Positions 1 to 7,468 of a stretch of 14,429 nt of DNA are shown here, one piece after another. Positions within the stretch are counted from its first letter, which is position 1. Each line of letters starts with the position of its first letter. A program made the translations under genes and the position numbers. The stretch covers positions 1 through 14,429 of the forward strand of contig JAHHRQ010000046.1 of assembly GCA_020025715.1 (NCBI GenBank), in the 5' to 3' direction. The DNA is from Oscillospiraceae bacterium. Its GTDB lineage: Bacteria; Bacillota; Clostridia; Oscillospirales; Oscillospiraceae. The notes beneath the pieces were generated by a model. The model saw nothing but the letters and a program-made list of their open reading frames with translations. It was not told the DNA's origin and did no database searches.

Positions 1-44
1 AAGCCATATTGAATTTTGCATATATCTGTTAGAAACTGCTTCAT
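1..44 (-). CDS. hsdS: Type I restriction-modification specificity subunit, N-terminal fragment
   Basis: Only the first 14 codons are visible; the rest lies off the left edge. An ATG on the minus strand (44-42) overlaps the hsdM stop codon in a TGATG arrangement and reads MKQFLTDICKIQYG. HsdS proteins typically open their first target-recognition domain with a similar segment in which a D-I/V-C-x-I stretch is followed by a Tyr-Gly or Ser-Gly. The position directly behind hsdM, with translational coupling, is the usual M-S order. HsdS would supply the DNA sequence specificity of the methylase (M2S) and restriction (R2M2S) complexes. The identification rests on gene order and a very short peptide, so the recognition sequence and the intactness of the gene cannot be judged. 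Confidence 0.7.
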   Translation of the reverse strand, partial: MKQFLTDICKIQYG

Positions 45-1540
45 CACAGCATCTCCTCCAGCTCACTCAGCCCCGCTGTGATTTCTTGTTCAAGCTCCTT
101 TAGCTCCGCCATAAGCTTTTCCGTGGGCGGGTACTCTACCGGAACATACTCTATCTCTTTATATTTATTGATTGACAGGTCATACCCGTTTTTCGCTATC
201 TCTTCCTTGGGCACTAAAAACGACTGCTCTGTCCGTTTCCGCTCTCCCTCGGCGGCAAGATTACGGAAGCGCGCTATTATGTCCGGGATGTCGTTTTCCG
301 CTACCTCTGTCCGCTTATCGTCAAGGCTAAGCCCGTCCGCCTTCATGTCGTAAAACCAAACTTTATCCGTGCCGCCGTGTCCCGTTTTCGTAAAGATCAT
401 TACTCCCGTGGACACTCCCGCGTAGGGCTTGAAGACACCGGAGGGCATGGAGATTATCGCCTCAAGACGCTGATTTTCTACGATTTCCTCTCTTATCGCC
501 TTATGCGCCTTCGACGACCCGAAAAGAACACCGTCCGGCACGATGCACGCGCACCGTCCCCCTACTTTAAGCATCTTTATGAATAACGCCAGAAACAGCA
601 GCTCCGTCTTTTTCGTGCTGCACAGCTTTGTCAGGTCGCTTGCTACTATGTCCGCGTCAAGGCTGCCCTTGAAGGGCGGATTTGCCAGTATAAGGCTGTA
701 CTTTTCCCGGTCGCTGTTCTGATCGGACAGGCTGTCCCGGTATTCTATATGGGGGTTTTCTACCCCGTGGCTCATCATGTTCATGGCGCCTATACGCAGC
801 ATGGTTCTGTCCATGTCATAGCCGTGAAACATGTGGTTCATGTAGTGCTCTTTTTTCTCCCGGTTAAATAAGATCTCTTTCTTCCGCTCTCTTCTTAAAT
901 ACTCCCCCGCTTCTACAAGAAAGCCCGCTGTGCCGCAGGCCGGGTCGCAGATTACATCCTCTGCCTTCGGCTCTACCAGCTCTACCATCATTTTTATTAT
1001 GTGCCGCGGCGTTCTGAACTGGCCGTTTACTCCCGCCGTTGCTATCTTCGAGAGCAGATATTCATACACATCCCCGCGCACATCGCTGCCCTTCACCGCC
1101 GCCATCTGCGCGTATATCTCATCCAGCGCATCCACTACCTTGGATAAAAGCAGCGGCGTGGGTATCTTAAATATGGCGTCATTCATGTACTTTGAATAGG
1201 CGCTTTCCTTATCGGAATGGAGATTCTTTATAAAGGGAAACACCAGCTCCTGAACCGTTGAATACATCTTCCCCGCCGGAAAATCGTGGAATACCGACCA
1301 CTTGAGCTGCTGAGCATCAACTTTCCGCTCCCCTATCTCTACCTCGCCGGAAAACATGCTCTCATATGGCAGTTCCAGCATGGCACTATCTTTGGCACGG
1401 AGATTGTCCGTTTCGTCCAGATCGTGAATAAACATGAGATAAGTCATCTGCTCCACAACCTCAAGGGGATTTGTAAGCCCGCCTGTCCAGAACATCTCCC
1501 AAAGTGAATCTATTTTATTTCTCAGTTCTCCAGTTATCAT
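44..1540 (-). CDS. hsdM: Type I restriction-modification DNA methyltransferase subunit (N6-adenine)
   Basis: The 498-residue product is a complete HsdM, the modification subunit that transfers a methyl group from S-adenosylmethionine to adenine N6 as part of an M2S or R2M2S complex. Residues about 4-140 form the helical N-terminal HsdM domain. The SAM-binding motif I is DPACGTAGFL at 199-208, followed by HGYDMD (239-244) at the acidic motif II position. The catalytic motif IV of N6-adenine methylases is NPPF at 287-290. The charged C-terminal helix (about 470-498) matches the region that contacts HsdS. Length is normal for the family (about 480-530). The ATG at 1540 has only a weak purine-rich ribosome site, but the protein begins where HsdM proteins usually do. 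Its stop overlaps the hsdS start, so the two are translationally coupled. No hsdR lies in the window; it may be beyond the left edge. Confidence 0.95.
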   Translation of the reverse strand: MITGELRNKIDSLWEMFWTGGLTNPLEVVEQMTYLMFIHDLDETDNLRAKDSAMLELPYESMFSGEVEIGERKVDAQQLKWSVFHDFPAGKMYSTVQELVFPFIKNLHSDKESAYSKYMNDAIFKIPTPLLLSKVVDALDEIYAQMAAVKGSDVRGDVYEYLLSKIATAGVNGQFRTPRHIIKMMVELVEPKAEDVICDPACGTAGFLVEAGEYLRRERKKEILFNREKKEHYMNHMFHGYDMDRTMLRIGAMNMMSHGVENPHIEYRDSLSDQNSDREKYSLILANPPFKGSLDADIVASDLTKLCSTKKTELLFLALFIKMLKVGGRCACIVPDGVLFGSSKAHKAIREEIVENQRLEAIISMPSGVFKPYAGVSTGVMIFTKTGHGGTDKVWFYDMKADGLSLDDKRTEVAENDIPDIIARFRNLAAEGERKRTEQSFLVPKEEIAKNGYDLSINKYKEIEYVPVEYPPTEKLMAELKELEQEITAGLSELEEML

Positions 1541-1600
1541 CTTTTTTCTCGCTTTCCGGTTTCAAGGGCAAATTTCCCCTTTTATATCATAAACCATTGA

Positions 1601-1640
1601 ATTATACCTTAATTATACTTACTTTTTCCCATTTTAGCAA
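1601..1640 (-). promoter_or_regulatory. Promoter of the hsdM-hsdS operon
   Basis: Read on the minus strand there is TTGCTA (1640-1635), a 17-base spacer and a perfect TATAAT (1617-1612), about 70 bases upstream of the hsdM start. A second perfect TATAAT lies just downstream (1606-1601) and could be an alternative -10 box, but no good -35 pairs with it. Spacing and sequence fit a vegetative sigma-A promoter. Confidence 0.6.
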
Positions 1641-1696
1641 TAGCAGGGTGTGAGTTGGACAGAAAGCAATATTATCTTCCTGTCGGAGGATTTAAA

Positions 1697-1745
1697 TGTT
1701 ATACTATATTCATGAATAAAATTTTCCCGTTTATTATTTAAGGAG
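1697..1745 (+). promoter_or_regulatory. recQ promoter (extended -10) and ribosome binding site
   Basis: TGTTATACT at 1697-1705 is an extended -10 element (TG-N-TATACT). The -35 position has only a poor match (TTCCTG, 1677-1682), which extended -10 promoters tolerate. AAGGAG at 1740-1745 lies six bases before the recQ ATG and fixes its start. Confidence 0.5.
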
Positions 1746-1751
1746 AAAAAT

Positions 1752-3791
1752 ATGAATTTGGGTGCAGCTTCTTATCTTAAACATTATTTCGGTTACGACA
1801 GCTTCCGGCCGGGGCAGGAGGAGGTTGTAAACTCTATCTTGTCCAATCGGGACACCTTTGCCGTTATGCCTACCGGGGCGGGGAAATCTCTCTGTTATCA
1901 GGTTCCCGCGCTGATGCTGCCGGGGATTACGCTGGTTATTTCTCCCCTTATTTCTCTCATGCAGGATCAGGTTAAATCTCTGTGCGATAACGGCATAAAA
2001 GCCGCATACATAAACAGCTCCCTCTCAGAAAACCAGATTTACACCGTGCTCAGGCGGGCTAAGGCCGGCATGTACAAAATTATTTACGCAGCGCCGGAAC
2101 GGCTTGAAAGCGCAGGGTTTCTGGATTTTGCTCAGAGTACGGAAATTTCCATGCTCACCGTTGATGAGGCCCACTGTATTTCCCAGTGGGGGCAGGATTT
2201 CCGTCCCAGCTATCTTAAAATTCTGAGTTTTATCCGCTCTCTCCCCTCCCGCCCCATAGTCAGTGCCTTTACCGCCACCGCCACAAGGCAGGTGCAGGAG
2301 GATATTGTGTGCACGCTGGGACTGCGGGAGCCTAAAATCGTTGTGACCGGATTTGACCGTAAAAATCTCTCTTATTCCGTGGAGCACACAAGGGCAAAAA
2401 GCGCTTTCATTCTGGATTATCTCAAAAAGCACAGGGATGAAAGCGGCATAATTTACTGCGCCACAAGGAAAAATACAGATAAGCTAACAGAGCTTTTAAA
2501 CGCGCGGGGCTATAAGGCTATGCCCTATCACGCGGGACTTAGCAACGAGGTGAGAAAGCAAAATCAGGACGCTTTTGTATATGACCGCTGCGGGGTAATT
2601 GTTGCAACCAACGCTTTCGGCATGGGAATAGACAAATCCAATGTGCGCGTTGTAATTCACTACAACATGCCCCAGAGCGTTGAAAACTACTATCAGGAGG
2701 CGGGCCGGGCCGGACGTGACGGGGAAAAATCGGAGTGTATTCTGCTGTTTTCCGAAGGTGATGTTATGACCCAAAGGCGGCTTCTGGAAATGAAGGATTT
2801 CTCGGATGTCAGCTTTGAGGACGAGGAAATTATAAGGGAACGGGATTACAAAAGGCTTTCCGTTATGGAGGAATACTGCAAAACCACAGCATGTCTCAGA
2901 AATTACATTTTAAACTATTTCGGTGAAAATACTTCCGCGCCCTGCGGCAGCTGCGGAAACTGCAAGGGTGAGTATATTCATCAAGACGTTACACAAGAGG
3001 CAAAAGCCATTGCAAACTGCATTTACGACACCCGCAGCCGCTTCGGCATGAACATTATTACCGGAACTCTGGTTGGTGCAAACCGGAAGCGGCTCAGAGA
3101 GGTGGGAACGGATAAATGCAGAACTTTCGGGATTTTAAAGGGCAGGAACGAGCAGGGGCTTAAAATTATCATTGAAGAAATGATAAGGGAAAAGCTGCTG
3201 TGCCAGTCTCAGGATATGTACGCCGTTTTAAGCTACGGGCCGGAAATTGCAAAGCTTAAAGCGCCGGATTATACCATTACCATTAAAGTTCCCGCCAAGC
3301 CTCAGGCCGAATTTAAAACCGCCCCTGTCCGCAGCACTCAAAATGATGACATGGGTAAAAAAGAGTTCGAGCTTTTTGAAAAGCTCCGAGCTTTGCGGCT
3401 GAGTATCGCCCGGGAGGAGGGTATGCCCCCTTACATAGTGTTTTCGGACAAGACTCTGCGGGATATGTGCCTTAAAATGCCAAGAAATGAGGACGAAATG
3501 CTGGATGTGAACGGTGTGGGAAGGCACAAATACGAAAAATACGGCGAGCAGTTTCTGGATGAAATCCGGCGGTTTAACGGAGTGCCGGAACAAGCTGAGG
3601 AAAGCGCCGTGGCTGTACAGCAGGCTAATGATGATATATACTCAAATGCAGGAACGCCATGGTTTGAGGACGAGGACAGGATGCTGAGGATTATGTTCGA
3701 GCTGGGCTACTCCGCCGATGATATTGCAGCCCACTTTAAGCGCAAACCCGACGCAATTCTCTCAATGCTCAAACATCTGGGGCTGATGTAA
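1752..3791 (+). CDS. recQ: ATP-dependent DNA helicase RecQ
   Basis: A 679-residue 3'-to-5' superfamily 2 helicase acting in recombination and replication-fork repair. The order is complete. The helicase core has the Walker A segment MPTGAGKSL (39-47), DEAH (138-141), SAFTATA (171-177) and the arginine-finger motif VI QEAGRAGRDG (315-324). The RecQ zinc subdomain has four cysteines at 381, 398, 401 and 404. A winged-helix RQC domain follows (about 415-500), and an HRDC domain spans about 535-612. Beyond HRDC comes a linker and a small helical domain (about 636-679, PWFEDEDRML to the end) whose Trp/acidic/hydrophobic spacing looks like a Myb/GcrA-like helix-turn-helix. This makes the protein longer than the roughly 600-residue E. 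coli type. The start is set by AAGGAG at proper spacing. The gene is monocistronic, divergent from hsdM, and closed by a strong terminator. Confidence 0.96.
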   Translation: MNLGAASYLKHYFGYDSFRPGQEEVVNSILSNRDTFAVMPTGAGKSLCYQVPALMLPGITLVISPLISLMQDQVKSLCDNGIKAAYINSSLSENQIYTVLRRAKAGMYKIIYAAPERLESAGFLDFAQSTEISMLTVDEAHCISQWGQDFRPSYLKILSFIRSLPSRPIVSAFTATATRQVQEDIVCTLGLREPKIVVTGFDRKNLSYSVEHTRAKSAFILDYLKKHRDESGIIYCATRKNTDKLTELLNARGYKAMPYHAGLSNEVRKQNQDAFVYDRCGVIVATNAFGMGIDKSNVRVVIHYNMPQSVENYYQEAGRAGRDGEKSECILLFSEGDVMTQRRLLEMKDFSDVSFEDEEIIRERDYKRLSVMEEYCKTTACLRNYILNYFGENTSAPCGSCGNCKGEYIHQDVTQEAKAIANCIYDTRSRFGMNIITGTLVGANRKRLREVGTDKCRTFGILKGRNEQGLKIIIEEMIREKLLCQSQDMYAVLSYGPEIAKLKAPDYTITIKVPAKPQAEFKTAPVRSTQNDDMGKKEFELFEKLRALRLSIAREEGMPPYIVFSDKTLRDMCLKMPRNEDEMLDVNGVGRHKYEKYGEQFLDEIRRFNGVPEQAEESAVAVQQANDDIYSNAGTPWFEDEDRMLRIMFELGYSADDIAAHFKRKPDAILSMLKHLGLM

Positions 3792-3808
3792 AGCGGATAT
3801 TTAAGCAT

Positions 3809-3839
3809 AAAAAAGGACACCCGAAGGGGTGTCCTTTTT
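3809..3839. terminator. Bidirectional intrinsic terminator between recQ and the CotH-like gene
   Basis: AAAAGGACACCC (3811-3822) pairs perfectly with GGGTGTCCTTTT (3827-3838) around a GAAG loop. Five Ts follow on the plus strand and six As precede, so the hairpin ends transcription from both convergent genes. It sits 18 bases after the recQ stop and 16 bases beyond the end of the opposing gene. Confidence 0.93.
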
Positions 3840-3854
3840 CTGTTCCTTATTTAA

Positions 3855-6245
3855 TTATCTGCCGAAGATTTCCTGTCTTTGGGCATCGTCTATATCCAGA
3901 AGGCTGCATATCTGGTCTATATTATGGATTTCGCGGTCGCAGTCGGTTATATAGCTGCGGAGCTTATCTACCTCGCTCAGCCATGAGTCATAGCTTAAAT
4001 CCCAGCGCTCTCTGTCTCTTGCAACTTCCGGGTCTAAGAGATTTTGCAGGCGGTCAATTTCCCCCAGCACATGCTCGTTTGAAAGGACGCTTTCATTAAG
4101 CTCCTTGAAGCGGGCTATAAACTGTGCCTTGAAGTCCTCGTTTTGAAGGAGAGATTTTATAAGACTTGGCATCAGGTAGCCGGTGTTGCCCTGATCTAAA
4201 AGCAATACTCTGAAATCGCCGTCATCGGCGTAAAAGCCCCAGTCCAGATCGTAAAAGCTGAACTGCCATTTATTGCCCGCTTCCGGACTGCGGAACACTT
4301 TCAAATTGCCCTGAACGTCCGTATTGGCACTGTAACCCTCGAATATTGTCCAGTCTATGAGGCTGTCCACGTCCAGAACTTCGCAGATATGAGCATAATT
4401 TTCATCCACGCTCATGTCGTTATTCCAGCAGTAATCCAGCACCTCATCCCAGAATGAGCAGCCCATAGGGGCGGGGAATTTGATGCTCTCAACGCTGCTG
4501 CGGCTTACATTATTATGTGATGCGTAGAACTGGCGGTTTAAGTCCTCTTTAAGGCAGAAAATGCCGTAATATTCGCCGTTTACATAGAGAACACAGTATT
4601 TGCTTGCCTGTGCGTACACATTTTCCGAGCCTTGCAGGCACAGCTCCTGAAAAAGCTCGTTGCGGAAAATGGAAAATGTGTAATCCTGTCCCGCTCTGAT
4701 TGCAAGATTTGAAAACTCGGTTATTCCGTTTCCGAACACATCCCCTTCCAGCTTGCCGCCGTGGCAGCCCTTAAAGGAAACGCCCATGCTCTTTTTCGGC
4801 AGTCCGAGGCTTGTGAAGCCTTTCATGGTGACGGTGCAGCGGCGGTTAAAGGCGGCGGGGTCATTATACAGGGCAAGGTTTGCCTGCAAGCTCTTTCCCT
4901 TGTAGCCGTCAAGGTACATGCCCCGAAATTCCGTGGGCTTATCCGTCACAAGGCTTAATACAGGCAGGCTGTGATTTTCATTCATTATATATGAATAGGA
5001 AACAGGAACGCTCGGAAGTGCCCCTTCCTCTACCGCAACCGCTCTCAGCACTCCCGTGCTTTCAAAGCTTACAGGGGCGGTGTACTGCTCGGACTCAAGC
5101 GTGGGGAGACTGCCGTCGGTTGTATAATATATAGTACCGTTGGCGGAAAGTTCTGCGCTGACGCTGTCAACGCCGTTAAAAACTCCGTCCTCGGTAAGCA
5201 GAACGGGCGGCGCGGAAATGCGGCGCTTTCCGTTTTCATTATCTGCCCCCAGGGTGGGAGCTTCAAAATAGAAAAGTCCATTTTCATCTGCCATTGCGCC
5301 CATAGAGCCGTTTGCGGGCACATCATGGATATGTACATAGTCCGCGATTTTTCCCTCTGCGTCACTTAAAAACAGCTTTTCATCATCGGAGCTTAGGGAG
5401 AAATTGCAGTGGAGCTTATAGCCCTCGCTGAGGCTTTCATCCCCTGAGCAGTAAATGATTTTATACTCCCCCGGCATTAAAGCTCCTGCAGGGAGCTGCC
5501 ACTTTTGAAGCTCATTACCGTCATCGGAAATGTAATAATCTGACATTTCCACCGCCTCGCCGGACACATTTTTAAGCTCCAGCCAGTCCCAGCCCTCGTT
5601 GCCGTAGCTCTTGTCGGCATATGGCATGGCTTCATTTATAATAATTGGGCTGTCAACGGTCTGAGCATTGCAGAAAGCCTCATAGCCCTCGGCGCTGTTT
5701 TCAAAGCCGGGGGTTATCCATTTTTCCTCGTGGAAATTTCCCTCATCATCGGCAGCAAGAGACAGGTTTTCCCCCGCTCCCTCGCATTTAACGGCGGAAA
5801 CCGCCCTGCCCTCACTGTCACAGAGGTAAAGCGTTTCATCCTCGGAAAGGGAAAAATTGCAGTAATCTTCCCTCTCGCTGTCCGCATCGCAGAACAGCAG
5901 GTAAAAGCCCTCCGGCTCTATGCTTCCGCCGGAAAATGTCCATTTCGGCTCGCCCTCCCTGTCGCTGAGGGTGAAGCCGGTTAAATCTATGCTCTCATCA
6001 GAAAGGTTCCGGATTTCAATCCAGTCGGGAAATTTCCCCTCATCGTCCATTAAAGCACCGCTGTTATGGTACATGATTTCGGAAAGTCTCAGCTTTCCGA
6101 GAAATTCACTTTCCGCTGCTTCCGGAACTGCCTGCTCAGCCTCCGGCTGCTCCCCTTTTCCGCAGGCAGCGAGGCAAAGCAAGGACAGCAGAAGCGCCGG
6201 GACAAGGGACAGAATTCTGCGCTTATATGTAGTTTTCTTAGGCAT
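3855..6245 (-). CDS. Surface lipoprotein with lamin-tail domains, chitobiase C-terminal-like domain and CotH kinase-like domain
   Basis: The 796-residue protein starts with a basic, hydrophobic lipoprotein signal ending in LAAC, with Cys28 as the lipidation site, so it should be anchored on the outer face of the membrane. Two lamin-tail domains follow (about 50-150, with SEIMYHN and DWIEIRNLS; about 200-300, with INEAMPY and DWLELKNVSG). Next comes a chitobiase/hexosaminidase C-terminal-like segment (about 345-420, YYTTDGSLPT), then a CotH-type domain (about 425-770). Within it, VTMKGFTSLGLPKKS (472-486), IRAGQDYTFSIFRNE (516-530), YVNGEYYGIFCLKEDLNR (554-571), SANTDVQGN (639-647) and DLDWG (666-670) match CotH proteins, an atypical protein-kinase family known from spore-coat assembly. 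The acidic DLDWG probably binds metal. AGAAGGA upstream supports the ATG at 6245. Its substrate is unknown. Kinase activity and a role in cell-surface adhesion or coat assembly are family inference only. Confidence 0.85.
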   Translation of the reverse strand: MPKKTTYKRRILSLVPALLLSLLCLAACGKGEQPEAEQAVPEAAESEFLGKLRLSEIMYHNSGALMDDEGKFPDWIEIRNLSDESIDLTGFTLSDREGEPKWTFSGGSIEPEGFYLLFCDADSEREDYCNFSLSEDETLYLCDSEGRAVSAVKCEGAGENLSLAADDEGNFHEEKWITPGFENSAEGYEAFCNAQTVDSPIIINEAMPYADKSYGNEGWDWLELKNVSGEAVEMSDYYISDDGNELQKWQLPAGALMPGEYKIIYCSGDESLSEGYKLHCNFSLSSDDEKLFLSDAEGKIADYVHIHDVPANGSMGAMADENGLFYFEAPTLGADNENGKRRISAPPVLLTEDGVFNGVDSVSAELSANGTIYYTTDGSLPTLESEQYTAPVSFESTGVLRAVAVEEGALPSVPVSYSYIMNENHSLPVLSLVTDKPTEFRGMYLDGYKGKSLQANLALYNDPAAFNRRCTVTMKGFTSLGLPKKSMGVSFKGCHGGKLEGDVFGNGITEFSNLAIRAGQDYTFSIFRNELFQELCLQGSENVYAQASKYCVLYVNGEYYGIFCLKEDLNRQFYASHNNVSRSSVESIKFPAPMGCSFWDEVLDYCWNNDMSVDENYAHICEVLDVDSLIDWTIFEGYSANTDVQGNLKVFRSPEAGNKWQFSFYDLDWGFYADDGDFRVLLLDQGNTGYLMPSLIKSLLQNEDFKAQFIARFKELNESVLSNEHVLGEIDRLQNLLDPEVARDRERWDLSYDSWLSEVDKLRSYITDCDREIHNIDQICSLLDIDDAQRQEIFGR

Positions 6246-6278
6246 ATTTATTCCTTCTTAGTATTCAATATGAAATAT

Positions 6279-6307
6279 ATAATAACAAATGCGGGAAAAA
6301 ATCACAA
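6279..6307 (-). promoter_or_regulatory. Promoter of the CotH-like lipoprotein gene
   Basis: On the minus strand TTGTGA (6307-6302) and TATTAT (6284-6279) are separated by exactly 17 bases and lie about 35 bases before the ATG at 6245. The promoter sits just after the iclR terminator, so the lipoprotein gene is probably transcribed on its own. Confidence 0.5.
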
Positions 6308-6337
6308 CATCATTTTCTTGGACATTCAAGCTATTAT

Positions 6338-6376
6338 GTTTAAAAAAGGCGGCATCTCAACCGATGCCGTCCTTTT
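6338..6376 (-). terminator. Intrinsic terminator of iclR, overlapping its 3' end
   Basis: Read on the minus strand, AAAAGGACGGCATC (6376-6363) pairs with GATGCCGCCTTTT (6356-6344) with a single bulged A, a six-base loop and a following T run. The iclR stop codon (6359-6357) lies in the loop, so the last codons of the gene form one arm of its own terminator. Confidence 0.85.
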
Positions 6377-7121
6377 CTTCAAGTGCACACTTTATATTTT
6401 CAATAGTAGCCGGGCTGAGCATTTTGCTCTTCATGCTAACATCGCACATAAGGCTCATTGCGCCCCTTATCCGCCCCTCTACCGTCAGCGGAAAGGCAAG
6501 AGTCAGATTTCCTGGCAGCCACTCTTCATCGTGGACCGCATAGCCGTTCTTCCGCACCAGCTCCAGATTTTCCCGGACTGCCTGTTCGTTGGAAAGGGTG
6601 GTATTTGTAAACCGCACAAATTTGCAGTGCTTAAAATAGTCATTCAGCTGATCTTCAGGCAAGGTGGCGAGCAGCAGCTTTCCCGGCGCTGAGCAGTAAT
6701 GGTAGCGTTTAGGATTAAAAAAGGCATTATTAAAGGAAATGTTCCTTGTCTGCAAATCCTTATGGAGAGTAATGGTATTAAGGCCGGAAAAGGCCATAAT
6801 GTGAGTGGTCGTATTATATTCATAGGCAAGGGTGTGCATGGTGTCAAGATAGCGGGTGGTCAGGGGATGGTTTGCTATCACTGCAGAACTCAGCTCCAGT
6901 ATCTTATCCGACAGCATAAACCTGCCGGATGGGGATTTATCCACATATCCAATCTCCTGTAATGTGAGCAGATACCTGTCGGCACTTGAAACGTGGGTGT
7001 CAAGCTTTCGAGCTATCTCCGCAACCGACAGCTCCCCGTTTGAAGTCACAAGAAGCTCAAGAAGCTTCATGGTTTTCTCAACCGATGTAATATTATACGA
7101 GTAATTCATCTCAGGGCTCAT
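6357..7121 (-). CDS. IclR-family transcriptional regulator
   Basis: A 254-residue regulator with an N-terminal winged helix-turn-helix (about residues 10-75, including LSVAEIARKLDTHVSSADRY) and a C-terminal IclR effector-binding domain (about 80-250, with the family's APGKLLLATLPE and GNLTLAFPLT segments). IclR proteins bind operators near divergent promoters and sense small carboxylates or aromatic acids. I chose the ATG at 7121 because AAGGAG precedes it by eight bases. An upstream in-frame ATG at 7142 would add seven residues but lacks a convincing ribosome site, and that stretch contains the Shine-Dalgarno itself. The gene is divergent from the MBL-hydrolase/MFS pair, which is the typical layout for a local IclR regulator, so it probably controls that operon and perhaps the downstream dehydrogenase/Etf genes. 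The effector cannot be told from sequence. Confidence 0.92.
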   Translation of the reverse strand: MSPEMNYSYNITSVEKTMKLLELLVTSNGELSVAEIARKLDTHVSSADRYLLTLQEIGYVDKSPSGRFMLSDKILELSSAVIANHPLTTRYLDTMHTLAYEYNTTTHIMAFSGLNTITLHKDLQTRNISFNNAFFNPKRYHYCSAPGKLLLATLPEDQLNDYFKHCKFVRFTNTTLSNEQAVRENLELVRKNGYAVHDEEWLPGNLTLAFPLTVEGRIRGAMSLMCDVSMKSKMLSPATIENIKCALEEKDGIG

Positions 7122-7168
7122 TGCTCTTTCTCCTTCCGACATAATTTTCCGTTAAATTAAATAACGCC

Positions 7169-7197
7169 ATTTTAATACACCCCGCAATATTTTGCAA
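7169..7197 (-). promoter_or_regulatory. iclR promoter
   Basis: On the minus strand TTGCAA (7197-7192) and TAAAAT (7174-7169) are separated by 17 bases. The start of transcription would fall near 7162, about 40 bases before the chosen iclR start. The first of the two direct repeats begins 25 bases upstream of this -35 box, a position suited to autoregulation. Confidence 0.5.
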
Positions 7198-7221
7198 GCG
7201 AGGGTCGGTTCTTTTCAGTCA

Positions 7222-7317
7222 ATTTTCACTTAATGCAAAGGGTCTTAAATACAGCACTTTTTTGATATTTTTTTGTCATATGGTGTCTTTTTGCTCTATT
7301 TTCACTTTATTGCAAGG
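7222..7317 (+). repeat. Pair of 20-base direct repeats in the iclR/MBL intergenic region
   Basis: ATTTTCACTTAATGCAAAGG (7222-7241) and ATTTTCACTTTATTGCAAGG (7298-7317) match at nearly all positions if a one-base shift is allowed. They are 76 bases apart, about seven helical turns. They lie between the two divergent promoters and look like paired regulator sites, possibly allowing looping. Which protein binds them is not shown. Confidence 0.5.
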
Positions 7318-7321
7318 TTTA

Positions 7322-7336
7322 TTGCGCTGTGCGCAA
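7322..7336. promoter_or_regulatory. Perfect palindrome TTGCGC-TGT-GCGCAA, candidate operator
   Basis: A 15-base perfect inverted repeat (arms 7322-7327 and 7331-7336, 3-base centre) starts five bases after the second direct repeat and 15 bases before a TATAAT at 7351-7356. It is too short and lacks a T run, so it is not a terminator. An operator for the divergent regulator is the likely role. Confidence 0.45.
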
Positions 7337-7373
7337 CGTTTATATTTCCTTATAATCCCTTCTTTGATATTTC

Positions 7374-7412
7374 TTGTAAACTATTTACAACCAAAATTAT
7401 GAGAAATATACT
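7374..7412 (+). promoter_or_regulatory. Promoter of the MBL-hydrolase/MFS operon with an overlapping 17-base palindrome
   Basis: TTTACA (7384-7389), a 17-base spacer and TATACT (7407-7412) form a near-consensus promoter, with transcription expected from about 7419. The -35 box is one arm of a perfect palindrome, TTGTAAACTATTTACAA (7374-7390). A protein bound here would cover the -35 box and so repress. The arms recall LacI-type or Rex-type half sites, but the length (17) and centre (CTA) fit neither exactly. The palindrome could equally be the IclR site. A second TATAAT at 7351-7356 has no good -35 partner. Confidence 0.55.
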
Positions 7413-7468
7413 TTAAGTGTCAAATGAAGAAAACCGGAAAATTTTTAAAAGCTGAAAGGAGAAGAATT

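Noticed and set aside
7281..7295. Possible sigma-54 promoter (GG...GC) in the iclR/MBL intergenic region
   Set aside because: The spacing between GG and GC is 9 bases instead of the required 10 and the flanks do not match. Good sigma-A promoters are nearby.
7374..7390. Rex or CcpA site at the 17-base palindrome
   Set aside because: Rex sites are normally 18 bases with a 4-base AT centre, and catabolite-responsive elements need a central CG. The palindrome is kept only as an operator of unknown owner.
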